From Hyphomicrobiales bacterium (GTDB taxonomy: Bacteria; Pseudomonadota; Alphaproteobacteria; Rhizobiales; Rhizobiaceae), in assembly GCA_900471815.1 (NCBI GenBank), contig UICE01000004.1, positions 524,131 through 588,130 on the forward strand: a stretch of 64,000 bases of DNA, given 5' to 3'. The first letter of the stretch is position 1, and each line of letters starts with the position of its first letter. The translations under genes and the position numbers were made by a program. Below are positions 7,806 through 15,883 of this stretch, in pieces. The notes beneath the pieces were generated by a model, which was given only the letters and a program-made list of their open reading frames with translations, was not told where the DNA came from and did no database searches.

Positions 7806-9602
7806 TCAGCGCCCGATTGCATAAGCCTGCATGAGGCGCGGCGTTGCAGCTGCCCGCAAAATGCCATCCGGGTCCCGCTCGGCGGCGGTCAACCGCCCGA
7901 CCGACCATTGGGGAACAATCTCGACATCGTGGCCGCGCGCCTTGAGCGCATCGATTGTTTCCCGGCCAAAGCTCTCCTCAACGACAAGGCGGCCCGGGAT
8001 TGCCTCGCGCGGATAGAAGGAGGAGGGGAAATGCATGGTATGGAACAAGGGCAGGTCAATACTTTCCTGCAAATTGAGGCCGTGATGGACCCGGCGCAGG
8101 AACATTGCCAATTGCCACTGGTCCTGCTGATCGCCGCCCGGCGTTCCGAAAACCAGACGCGGCTTTCCTTCATAAAGCGCCAGCGATGGCGTCAATGTGG
8201 TGCGGGGACGTTTAAGCGGGGCCATGCTGGCTGGCAAGCCGGGTTCCAGCCAAAACATTTGCGCCCGCGTGTTGAGCGCAAAGCCAAGCTCGGGAATAAC
8301 TGGTGATGATTGCAGCCACCCGCCCGATGGCGTGGCGGAAACCATATTGCCCCATTTGTCGATGACATCGATATGAACAGTGTCGCCGCGCTTTTCAGTG
8401 CGCAAATGCGCCATTGTCGGCTCGCCCGCGCCCGGTGCAATATCACCGCTGGCACCGGCATAGCGAACTTGTGACATTGCCGTCTTGAGCTGAGCCTCAA
8501 AACCCGGAATCGTGCCTGGCCGCAATTCCATCGATGCTTCATTGGTGATGAGCGCACGCCGCTGATCGCTATATGCATCAGACAGAAGCGCTTCCATTGG
8601 AACACCCACGAAATCCGGATCGCCGTAATAAACCTCCCGGTCAGCGAAAGCGAGTTTCATGGCCTCGGTTACGGTATGTATGAATTCGGGGCTGTCCGGC
8701 TTCATGGCGGCAATATCAAGCTTTTTGAGCAGCGCCAATGTTTGGAGGAATACCGGGCCTTGTCCCCAAGGGCCTGTCTTGGCAACAGTCCAGCCGTGGT
8801 AATCATAGGTCAGCGGAGTTTCATAGGTAGCGCTCCAGCCTGCCATGTCCTCGCCGGTCAAAAGACCCTTATGGCGACGACCGCTGGTATCCATGGCTTC
8901 GGTCTGGCGGCAGAAGCGATCGATCGCCTCAGCGACAAAACCACGATAAAATGCATCGCGCGCTTTTTCGATCATCGCCTCACGATTGCCGCCTGCTGCT
9001 TCCGCCTCATCGACAATGCGCTGATAGGTATCGGCAAGGATCGGATTACAAAACAGTTTTTTGGCTTCAGGCGCATTGCCACCAGGCAGCCATGTTGCGG
9101 ATGATGTCGGCCACTCCTTGGCAAAGAATTCAGCATTGTCCTTGATCGTATTGGCAACACGCGGCAGGAGCGGATGCCCATGACGCGCATAATGGATTGC
9201 CGGTTCCATCACATCTCGAAGACTCATGGACCCGTGATCGCGCAACAGAACCATCCATGCGTCAAACGCACCGGGGACGACTGCTGCCAGAAGTCCGGAA
9301 CCAGGGACGAGATCAAGATCCAGCGCCTTGTAAGCTTCGATGGTTGCCGCTTGCGGCGTCACACCTTGCCCGCAAAGGACTTCCGTCTTTTGTGTCTGCG
9401 CAGAGTAAAGAATGATAGGCACTTCACCGGAAGGCCCGACAAGATGGGGCTCCACAATCTGCAACACAAAGCCAGCGGCTACCGCAGCATCGAAGGCATT
9501 GCCGCCACGTTCCAGCATTGCCATGCCAGCTGCCGAGGCGAGCCAATGCGTCGAGGTCACAACACCAAAGGTGCCCAAAATTTCCGGTCTCGTCGTAAAC
9601 AT
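7806..9602 (-). CDS. Gamma-glutamyltransferase family protein, predicted cytoplasmic
   Basis: 598 residues of the Ntn-hydrolase gamma-glutamyltransferase family. The nucleophile is expected to be Thr408 in the motif GDTVHIDVID, where chain self-cleavage would make a large and a small subunit; RPRTTLTPSLAL and FGTPGGDQQDQW downstream are the usual glycine-rich substrate loop. There is no signal peptide (the N-terminus is MFTTRPEILGTFG), unlike classical periplasmic GGT, so hydrolysis should happen after import. The EPHLVG stretch near 51 lacks the usual GIGGG sequence, as in YwrD-type relatives. It lies between the permease genes and the TauE/SafE gene in the operon. Probable role: cleavage of an imported gamma-glutamyl compound. 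Confidence 0.88.
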   Translation of the reverse strand: MFTTRPEILGTFGVVTSTHWLASAAGMAMLERGGNAFDAAVAAGFVLQIVEPHLVGPSGEVPIILYSAQTQKTEVLCGQGVTPQAATIEAYKALDLDLVPGSGLLAAVVPGAFDAWMVLLRDHGSMSLRDVMEPAIHYARHGHPLLPRVANTIKDNAEFFAKEWPTSSATWLPGGNAPEAKKLFCNPILADTYQRIVDEAEAAGGNREAMIEKARDAFYRGFVAEAIDRFCRQTEAMDTSGRRHKGLLTGEDMAGWSATYETPLTYDYHGWTVAKTGPWGQGPVFLQTLALLKKLDIAAMKPDSPEFIHTVTEAMKLAFADREVYYGDPDFVGVPMEALLSDAYSDQRRALITNEASMELRPGTIPGFEAQLKTAMSQVRYAGASGDIAPGAGEPTMAHLRTEKRGDTVHIDVIDKWGNMVSATPSGGWLQSSPVIPELGFALNTRAQMFWLEPGLPASMAPLKRPRTTLTPSLALYEGKPRLVFGTPGGDQQDQWQLAMFLRRVHHGLNLQESIDLPLFHTMHFPSSFYPREAIPGRLVVEESFGRETIDALKARGHDVEIVPQWSVGRLTAAERDPDGILRAAATPRLMQAYAIGR

Positions 9603-9628
9603 TTATTGTTCCTGCTTTGTATGAATTC

Positions 9629-10489
9629 TTAGTATTCGCGCGGGTCGATTGCGTCGCGCAGGCCATCACCAAGAAGGTTGAAGCCCAAAACGGCGAGGAA
9701 GATTGCAGCCCCCGGCCATAGCGACATCCAGGGTGCCTGCGAGATGAAGTTCTTGGCGGTATTCAGCATTGAACCCCAGGAAGGATTGGGTGGCTGCTGG
9801 CCAAGGCCGAGAAAAGACAGGCTGGCTTCTGCGATAATAGCCGCCGCGATCGTCAGCGTAGCCTGTACAATGACGGGAGGAATTGAGTTCGGCAGGATAT
9901 AGCGCAGGATGATGCGTGGATGCCGCAGGCCGATCACCTGCGCTGCCTCCACATATTCCTCCGCCTTGACCGATAGAACCTGTCCTCTTGTGAGGCGGGC
10001 AAAGATCGGCGCGGCTGACAGGCCAATGGCGATCATGGCGTTGGTCAGGCTGGCACCCAGAAATGCGGCCAGTGAAATCGCAAAAATGAGGAAGGGGATG
10101 GCCAGCATTGCATCGACCAGACGCGAAATAACGCCATCGATCCAGCCGCCGAAATATCCGGCAAGCAGGCCAAAGGGCACGCCGACAATGACCGCAATCA
10201 CGACCGATACACCGCCCGCCATCAAGGATGCGCGTGCGCCATAGATCATGCGCGAGAAAATATCGCGTCCAAGCTCATCCGTCCCAAGCCAGAATTGCGC
10301 GGAAGGCGGCTTGCGTATCGTTGTGAAGCTCGTCTGAAAAGGATCATAGGGAGCAATCAGGGGCGCAAAGATCGCGAGCACCACGAAGATGCCGACAATA
10401 ATGGCCCCGGCAACGGCTGCCTTGTTGCGCGTGAATTTGGACAATTGGCGGCTGAAAGAGCTGCTGCGATGGGAAGTGATGGCACTCAT
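9629..10489 (-). CDS. Peptide ABC transporter permease (DppC/GsiD type)
   Basis: 286 residues with about six membrane helices. The N-terminal region has LAIFAPLIAPYDPFQT and the loop WLGTDELGRDIFSRMIYGAR, the universal DppC/OppC signature; the cytoplasmic EAA loop is EEYVEAAQVIGLRHPRIILRYILPN. The start is set at the ATG at 10489 because it overlaps the TGA of the preceding permease gene (ATGA), which implies translational coupling; a longer frame reaching 10573 is spurious. It forms the membrane channel with the DppB-type permease encoded upstream. Confidence 0.92.
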   Translation of the reverse strand: MSAITSHRSSSFSRQLSKFTRNKAAVAGAIIVGIFVVLAIFAPLIAPYDPFQTSFTTIRKPPSAQFWLGTDELGRDIFSRMIYGARASLMAGGVSVVIAVIVGVPFGLLAGYFGGWIDGVISRLVDAMLAIPFLIFAISLAAFLGASLTNAMIAIGLSAAPIFARLTRGQVLSVKAEEYVEAAQVIGLRHPRIILRYILPNSIPPVIVQATLTIAAAIIAEASLSFLGLGQQPPNPSWGSMLNTAKNFISQAPWMSLWPGAAIFLAVLGFNLLGDGLRDAIDPREY

Positions 10490-11433
10490 GATGCATCTCT
10501 CAGGCGTGGATTGACAACGATATAGAGAATATCCGCGAGAAGGTTCATCAGGATGAAGCCGACGGCCGTGCAAAGCACCACGCCTTGCACCACGGCATAA
10601 TCACGGGTGAAAACGGCATCGACGATCAATTTTCCAAAGCCGGGAATGGTGAATATCTGTTCGGTCAAAACAGCGCCCGCGAGCAATTCACCAAACAGCA
10701 GCGTCGATAGGGTGATGATCGGAACCAGCGCGTTTTTCAGCGCATGGCGCAGGATCACTGTCTTTTCATTGAGCCCCTTGGCTCGCGCCGTCCGCACATA
10801 GTCGGAGCGCAATACACCGAGCATGGCGGATCTGGTGTGGCGCATGAGAACACCGGCAAGTCCGGTTCCCAGAACAAAGGCCGGCATTATCATCGTGCGC
10901 AGGTTCTGGCTGAGATCTTCCAGCGGCGAGGTGTAGCCGGAAGCCGGAAGCAATTGCCATTGCACCGATACCAGCAAAATGAGCATGAGGCCAAGCCAGA
11001 AATTGGGAATTGAAAGGCCGGACAATGCCACGACATTGATTGCATAATCCGTGGCCGTGCCCTTGCGTATCGCAGAAATAATGCCTGCGGGCACGCCGAT
11101 TATAAAGGCTATGACCATAGCAAATGCGGCCAGCTGGATAGTGACAGGAAGTTTCTGTGCAATCAGACTAAGGACGGGCTGCTCGGTGCGCAAAGAAATT
11201 CCAAGATCGCCCCGCAGGATTTGTCCAAGCCAGGCGACATACTGGACGGGGATCGGATCATTGAGACGATATTTCTCCTGCAGATAGGCTATGGTTTGCG
11301 GATCCCGGTCCTCGCCTGCCATGGTGAGGATTGGATCGCCGGGAAGAAGCTTCTGCATACCGAATACTATAATGGACACGAGAAGCAGCGTGGGCAGGAC
11401 GACGATGCATCGTCTAAAAACAATCTCGATCAT
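10486..11433 (-). CDS. Peptide ABC transporter permease (DppB/GsiC type)
   Basis: 315 residues with six predicted membrane helices. The first helix segment (RRCIVVLPTLLLVSIIVFGMQKLLPGDPI) and the DPI-containing periplasmic loop (YLQEKYRLNDPIPVQYVAWL) are typical of DppB/OppB. The EAA loop is LRSDYVRTARAKGLNEKTVILRHALKNAL, and the C-terminus ends DILYIVVNPRLR, as in nearly all family members. It overlaps the next permease gene by four bases and follows the binding-protein gene after a 73-bp gap containing a GC-rich hairpin. It should form the translocation pore with the DppC-type partner. Confidence 0.93.
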   Translation of the reverse strand: MIEIVFRRCIVVLPTLLLVSIIVFGMQKLLPGDPILTMAGEDRDPQTIAYLQEKYRLNDPIPVQYVAWLGQILRGDLGISLRTEQPVLSLIAQKLPVTIQLAAFAMVIAFIIGVPAGIISAIRKGTATDYAINVVALSGLSIPNFWLGLMLILLVSVQWQLLPASGYTSPLEDLSQNLRTMIMPAFVLGTGLAGVLMRHTRSAMLGVLRSDYVRTARAKGLNEKTVILRHALKNALVPIITLSTLLFGELLAGAVLTEQIFTIPGFGKLIVDAVFTRDYAVVQGVVLCTAVGFILMNLLADILYIVVNPRLRDAS

Positions 11434-11472
11434 GGGGCAACACTTTAAAACTGGAAACGGGAAGGCAAGGGA

Positions 11473-11491
11473 GCGGCCGCGGATGGGCCGC
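11473..11491 (-). other. Intercistronic GC-rich hairpin downstream of binding-protein gene
   Basis: GCGGCC at 11473-11478 and GGCCGC at 11486-11491 form a six-bp all-GC stem with a seven-base loop in the gap between the binding-protein gene (ends 11507) and the permease gene (starts 11433). No T run follows, so a full terminator is unlikely. Such stems after binding-protein genes are commonly thought to shield the 3' end of the abundant binding-protein transcript; that is inferred here. Confidence 0.6.
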
Positions 11492-11506
11492 CCCAGCCCA
11501 TGAAGA

Positions 11507-13009
11507 TCAACCTTCGGTTGAAACGCCCTTCAGGCGGATCATGCCATCAGGATAGGCAGTGAAACCCTTTACATTGGCACGTGCCGCAAATGGCCATGGC
11601 TGGTAATAAAGGTAGACGATGGGCAGTTCGTCCTGGGTAATCTCCTGGACCTGATCATAAAGCGCCTTGCGCTTGACCGGGTCGGTCAGGCTGCGGGCTT
11701 CTTCAAGCAGCGCATCCACTTTCTCACTGCAAAAATGAGCGTCATTGAGATTGCCCTTGCAGCTTACAAATGCGTGGATATTACCATCCGGATCGGCGCG
11801 ACCTGACCAGCCGCTCTGACCGGCTTCAAAGGAGCCGTCCTTCAGCGCCGATTGCAGCGCGGCAAATTCTGTGGGACGCAGCGAGATGTCAAAACCGACC
11901 TCGGCCGACATCGCCTGAATCAGCTCATAGATTTGCTGCGAGGCGGTGTTATTGCCGAAAGCGATTTCCAGCTTGACGCGCTCATGACCAGCTTCGGCGA
12001 GCAATGCCTTGGCCTTGGCCACATCGCGCTGGCGGCTTTCGAACTTCTTGTCATAGGCAAAGCTGGTTGGTGGAAATGGCTGATAGGCAGGCTGGAAGAT
12101 GCCCTGACCGACGACCTCGTTGATGACGTTGCGATCGATAGACAGTTCAAAAGCCTGACGAATGCGTTTGTCATGACCGATCGGAAACGTATCCTTGTCA
12201 CCCTTCTTCATATTGAAGGTCAAAGCCTGATAGCCGGTTCCGGTGACTGGATAAAATGCCAGATTGGAATCGCCCTTTACGGCTTCGATATCAGAAGGGG
12301 CAATACGCTCGATAAGATCAAGATCGCCCGAGCGCAGATTTGCCAGGCGCACTGTCGAGTCCGAGATCGGAATGAAGGTCAGCTTGTCATATTTGTAATT
12401 TGCCGCGTCCCAATAATCCGGAAACTTCTGAAGAACGATGCGGTCATTCTGAATGCGCTCGACGAACTTGTAAGGACCCGAGCAAACAGGGTTTTCGCCA
12501 AAATCGCCACCCTCGAAAGCTTTGGGTGACAGGATCATGCCCGCACGATCCGAGAGCTGCGACAGCAGCGATGCGTCCGGCTTGACCAGGTGGATCACGA
12601 GCGTTGTCGCATCGACCGCATCAACCGAAGCGATGGAGGCGACTTCACTCTTGCGCAGTGATTCCGGCAGCGTCTTCGCCCGTTCGAGATTGGCTTTTAC
12701 AGCGGCGGCGTCAATTGTTGTGCCATCATGAAATTTGCCATTGTCGCGCAGCTTGACGGTAAGCGCCTTGCCGTCTTCCGACCAGGACCATTCCTTGGCG
12801 AGTAGAGGCTGGATCTCCAGCTTTTCGTTAATGTCGAAAAGCTTGTCGCACATCGAGGTGAAGACGATGCGCCCGACGAAAGTGCGGGCGCGGTGCGGAT
12901 CCAGAATATCCGCATCATCCTGCAGACCTATGCGCAGGTCGGCAGCAAAGGCTGCGGAGGCCGAACCAACAATGGCGGCGGTTAAAAGGAGTTTCTTGAT
13001 GCAGTTCAT
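11507..13009 (-). CDS. Peptide ABC transporter substrate-binding protein (SBP_bac_5)
   Basis: 500 residues. Residues 1-22 are a classical Sec signal peptide (MNCIKKLLLTAAIVGSASAAFA, cleavage after AFA). The mature part follows the SBP_bac_5 pattern: DLRIGLQDDADILDPHRA at the start, KLEIQPLLAKEWSWSEDGKALTVKLRDNGKFHDGT, and PDYWDAANYKYDKLTFIPI. It is the periplasmic receptor for the importer encoded downstream. The ATG at 13009 overlaps the TGA of the upstream GntR gene (ATGA), so regulator and receptor are translationally coupled. The ligand is unknown; the GGT-like gene in the operon points to a gamma-glutamyl peptide such as glutathione. Confidence 0.92.
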   Translation of the reverse strand: MNCIKKLLLTAAIVGSASAAFAADLRIGLQDDADILDPHRARTFVGRIVFTSMCDKLFDINEKLEIQPLLAKEWSWSEDGKALTVKLRDNGKFHDGTTIDAAAVKANLERAKTLPESLRKSEVASIASVDAVDATTLVIHLVKPDASLLSQLSDRAGMILSPKAFEGGDFGENPVCSGPYKFVERIQNDRIVLQKFPDYWDAANYKYDKLTFIPISDSTVRLANLRSGDLDLIERIAPSDIEAVKGDSNLAFYPVTGTGYQALTFNMKKGDKDTFPIGHDKRIRQAFELSIDRNVINEVVGQGIFQPAYQPFPPTSFAYDKKFESRQRDVAKAKALLAEAGHERVKLEIAFGNNTASQQIYELIQAMSAEVGFDISLRPTEFAALQSALKDGSFEAGQSGWSGRADPDGNIHAFVSCKGNLNDAHFCSEKVDALLEEARSLTDPVKRKALYDQVQEITQDELPIVYLYYQPWPFAARANVKGFTAYPDGMIRLKGVSTEG

Positions 13010-13785
13010 TGGATTCCCTCTGTAGTTGAACTTTTTTTACTGCTGATTTTATCATTGGGCGCTACGTCCCAAACTGGCGCCACGCTGTCTGTAAGCTGCA
13101 TGGCTTCAATGACTGCGCTGCGAATGGAGAGCAGATGCTTGCGCATGGCAGCCTCTGCCTCGGCAGGATCGAACCGGCGAATAGCCTCAATCACCGCGTC
13201 GTGCTGCTCTACTGAAAGGGTTGTGCGACCCGAGGACCGGGTCCGTTCACGAAAGTGACGCCAGGCATCGTTCTGGCGAATCTGGTCGATCATTCCCATG
13301 AAGAGAATGAAAAGTTGATTGCCCGCAGATTCCGCGATCTTGCGATGGAACGCGCCGTCCCAAAGCTCCCAGGAATCAATGTCGGTGGCGTCTTTTGCCT
13401 TGGATGCCAGCCTTTCCAGCTGCTGTATAAGAACGGGTGTGGCCTTCGTGGCAGCGATGCGTGCGAGAACCGGCTCGATTTCAATGCGCACCTCCATCAC
13501 CTCAAGCGGATTGGTAAATTCTGCCAGATTGCTGACCCGCAGCGTGCTTGAGACCTGTTGGGAACCGGCAAAAGTTCCTTTGCCCTGCTGACGCCAGATA
13601 AGGCCTTCATCTTCCAGAACCTCAAGCGCTCGGCGAAGAGCGCGCCGTCCCACACCGATTTCCTCGGCCAATTCACGCTCCGGTGGAAGGCGCAATTCGC
13701 CGCCCAGCGGAACAGAACTCAGCAATATGCGCAGACGCTCAAGGGCGTGCCCGGAATTTGCAGCAGGTTTGGCACGAACGGGCAT
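13006..13785 (-). CDS. GntR family (FCD/FadR subfamily) transcriptional regulator
   Basis: 259 residues. The N-terminal winged helix covers about 12-80: LPPERELAEEIGVGRRALRRALEVLEDEGLIWRQQGKGTF contains the recognition helix. Residues of about 90-235 form an FCD effector domain (FTNPLEVMEVRIEIEPVLARIAA, then DGAFHRKIAESAGN, then HDAVIEAIRRFDPAEAEAAMRKHL), with metal-type histidines in the usual positions. It is the first gene of the minus-strand importer operon and overlaps the binding-protein gene by four bases, so it very probably controls its own operon. A palindrome at 13823-13834 upstream is a candidate operator. Confidence 0.9.
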   Translation of the reverse strand: MPVRAKPAANSGHALERLRILLSSVPLGGELRLPPERELAEEIGVGRRALRRALEVLEDEGLIWRQQGKGTFAGSQQVSSTLRVSNLAEFTNPLEVMEVRIEIEPVLARIAATKATPVLIQQLERLASKAKDATDIDSWELWDGAFHRKIAESAGNQLFILFMGMIDQIRQNDAWRHFRERTRSSGRTTLSVEQHDAVIEAIRRFDPAEAEAAMRKHLLSIRSAVIEAMQLTDSVAPVWDVAPNDKISSKKSSTTEGIQ

Positions 13786-14227
13786 GGGAAACCTTCAAAA
13801 GCGGATCAATATGAAGAATGGTTCACAAATGTGAGGCGCATGCCTTGGTGTATAAATGAGAATATAAAGCGCGTCTCCAAGGCTTGTCGCACTTTCCACT
13901 AAAATTTAGCCTATTTAACAATAAACAACGACGCAACCAATTTCTTTTATGGTTCACTTTATTTGCGGCAATAGGGTTAAGGTAGGTCAAACCAAGATTT
14001 GTTCGCCGCGAAAGAACTGCCGGAATGGTATAGATTCGAGCAGCGGCTTTGCTCCCAACCAAGACGCGCCCGCTCAACGCGATGCTCTGGCTTGTCAATC
14101 ATATTGGTGCCAATCCCTCTTAAAATTGTCGACAATATCGTTGACAAAGAGAAATCCTTATGGCCCTATGCTTTCAATAAATCGCGGTCAAGCTTGCAAA
14201 AGGCACTCGCGGAAGAGGGAAACATTG
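13786..14227. promoter_or_regulatory. Divergent intergenic region between the two importer operons
   Basis: About 440 bases without a credible gene. On the left side a 12-bp palindrome TCACAAATGTGA at 13823-13834 lies 38-49 bases ahead of the GntR gene start and may be its operator; the phrase ATGGTTCAC occurs at 13818-13826 and again at 13949-13957. The right side holds the tandem ATTGT-type operator at 14125-14148, and TTGACA at 14141-14146 with TATGCT at 14167-14172 as a loose promoter candidate (20-bp spacing). The middle is A/T-rich with no stable structure that I can see. Short frames through this region look like chance. Confidence 0.6.
14125..14148 (+). promoter_or_regulatory. Tandem GntR/FCD-type operator ahead of the first binding-protein gene
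   Basis: ATTGTCGACAAT at 14125-14136 is a perfect 12-bp palindrome; it is directly followed by the related ATCGTTGACAAA at 14137-14148. The same motif, ATTGTNGACAAT, recurs at 24862-24873 and 26321-26332 around the second GntR gene. It fits the TNGTnnnACNA style of FadR-subfamily operators. The second copy overlaps TTGACA, a possible -35 element, so binding would be expected to repress. Confidence 0.75.
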
Positions 14228-15796
14228 ATGATGCGAATGCGAAAATCCATTCTGATGGCGGTGACATCAATCCTGTTATTGGGAACAGCCGCAGAGGCGG
14301 CGACGCTTAAATGGGCAGGGCAGCGGGACATATTCTCCCTGGATCCCTATTCCTATGGCTCGACCTCAAATCTCGCCTTTCTGAACCATATTTACGAAGG
14401 TCTGGTGCGTTACACGCCGGAATTTGAAGTCGTTCCGGCATTGGCCACGGAGTGGCAGCTGATCGACAATAAATATTGGCGTTTCAAGCTGCGCCAAGGC
14501 GTAAAGTTTCATGATGGTTCGGATTTTGACGCCGATGACGTCATTGCCTCGCTCAAGCGGGTCAGCGCGCCATCATCGCCCTTGAGAGGAAATATCCCGC
14601 TCTATGCCGGCTCGAAGAAGGTCGACCAGTACACGGTCGATATCGAGGTTTCAGCGCCATCGCAGTTGTTTCTCAATGATATGACAAACATCTTCATGTT
14701 CGACGCGAAGTGGCTTGCGGATAATAAGAGCGAGCAGCCCACCGATGTCGGCGCTAAGGTTGAAGGTTATACAACCTACCACGCCAATGGCACCGGGCCT
14801 TTCAAGCTGGAAAGCCGCGTGCCGGACAGCAAGACGACGCTCGTCGTGAATGAAGGCTGGTGGGACGAGAAGAAGCACAATCTCGATCGCATTGAATTCA
14901 CCCCGATCACTTCAGCGGCAACGCGTGTTGCAGCGCTATTATCCGGCGAGGTCGATCTGGTGGATGCGGCCCCCATTCAGGATATCAGCCGCCTTGAAGC
15001 AACGCAGGGCATAAAGGTCGACAAGCGCTCCGATTTGCGCACGATTTCGATTGCCTTTAACCGCCGCGAAAAATTGACCGATGGCCGCGACAATCCATTC
15101 AATGATTTGCGGGTCCGGCAGGCATTTGATCACGCCATTGACCGGAACCTGATCAACAAGAAGGTCATGCGCGGACTGGCGCATCCCGCAGGCGTTTTGG
15201 TTGCACCCGAGATCCCCGGTTATGATGCCACGCTTGACGTGCCTGCAACCTATGATCCGGAATTGTCCCGCAAGCTCCTTGCCGAAGCCGGGCAGACTGA
15301 TCTGGCCTTTACCTATCTTTGCATGAATGACGAAAGCGTGAACGAGGAGGACGTTTGCTCAGGTGTCGTCAACATGTTGAGCCGGGCAGGATTCAAGCCA
15401 ACGCTCGATATAGGACCGCGTGCTGTGCAGACGCCCAAGCGTTCGAGCGGCAAGTCCGATGTTTATATGGTCGGCTGGGCAAATGAGCCTACGCTTGATG
15501 CCTATTCAATATTGGTTCAGGTGCTTTCCACCCGCAACGGCGCCGATGGCGTGGCGAATTACGGTGGCTGGTCCTATCCCGAACTCGACAAAATGGTGAA
15601 AGACGCCGCCTTGGAGCAGGACCGGGAAAAGCGGCTGGCAATTGAAACTGCGGCACTGAAATTCGCCAAGGATCAGGCAATCATGATCCCTTTGCATCAG
15701 CAGCCAATGGCATGGGCCACAAGCAGCAAGATTGAGAGTGTCGTAATCCGGGCTGATAACAAGCCACGGCACTGGCTGACGCGCATGAGCGAGTAA
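14228..15796 (+). CDS. Peptide-type ABC transporter substrate-binding protein 1 (SBP_bac_5)
   Basis: 522 residues from the ATG at 14228, preceded by GGAAGAGGGA. The first 24 residues are a Sec signal peptide (MMRMRKSILMAVTSILLLGTAAEA). The mature protein starts ATLKWAGQRDIFSLDPYSYG and carries the SBP_bac_5 features YEGLVRY, ALATEW, LRQGVKFHDG and NRREKLTDGRDNPFNDLRVRQAFDHAIDR. A much longer upstream frame exists but lacks coding character. It is a close paralogue of the next gene (both have SLDPYSYG, HANGTGPF and LPLHQQPMAW-type stretches). It is the receptor of the importer encoded downstream and the first gene of the regulon controlled by the ATTGT-type operators. Confidence 0.92.
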   Translation: MMRMRKSILMAVTSILLLGTAAEAATLKWAGQRDIFSLDPYSYGSTSNLAFLNHIYEGLVRYTPEFEVVPALATEWQLIDNKYWRFKLRQGVKFHDGSDFDADDVIASLKRVSAPSSPLRGNIPLYAGSKKVDQYTVDIEVSAPSQLFLNDMTNIFMFDAKWLADNKSEQPTDVGAKVEGYTTYHANGTGPFKLESRVPDSKTTLVVNEGWWDEKKHNLDRIEFTPITSAATRVAALLSGEVDLVDAAPIQDISRLEATQGIKVDKRSDLRTISIAFNRREKLTDGRDNPFNDLRVRQAFDHAIDRNLINKKVMRGLAHPAGVLVAPEIPGYDATLDVPATYDPELSRKLLAEAGQTDLAFTYLCMNDESVNEEDVCSGVVNMLSRAGFKPTLDIGPRAVQTPKRSSGKSDVYMVGWANEPTLDAYSILVQVLSTRNGADGVANYGGWSYPELDKMVKDAALEQDREKRLAIETAALKFAKDQAIMIPLHQQPMAWATSSKIESVVIRADNKPRHWLTRMSE

Positions 15797-15799
15797 TTG

Positions 15800-15818
15800 G
15801 TAGCGCTTCGGCGCTATC
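15800..15818 (+). other. UUCG-capped hairpin just after binding-protein gene 1
   Basis: TAGCGC at 15801-15806, the tetraloop TTCG at 15807-15810 and GCGCTA at 15811-15816 give a very stable stem; flanking GG and CC extend it with one bulge. It begins within five bases of the stop codon of the first binding-protein gene. No T run follows, so it looks like a transcript-end stabiliser or a partial attenuator and not a full terminator. Confidence 0.7.
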
Positions 15819-15883
15819 CGATAAGCAAGGGAAGACCTCCGTTCAAGGGGGCGACCAACATCCAGAAGCGGAGCACAACCAGA

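Noticed and set aside
13949-14227. N-terminal extension of the first binding-protein frame
   Set aside because: It crosses the operator and promoter region, and the ATG at 14228 has a ribosome binding site and directly gives a signal peptide.
15797-15883. N-terminal extension of the second binding-protein frame
   Set aside because: It spans the UUCG hairpin and lacks a signal sequence; the ATG at 15884 begins a clean signal peptide.
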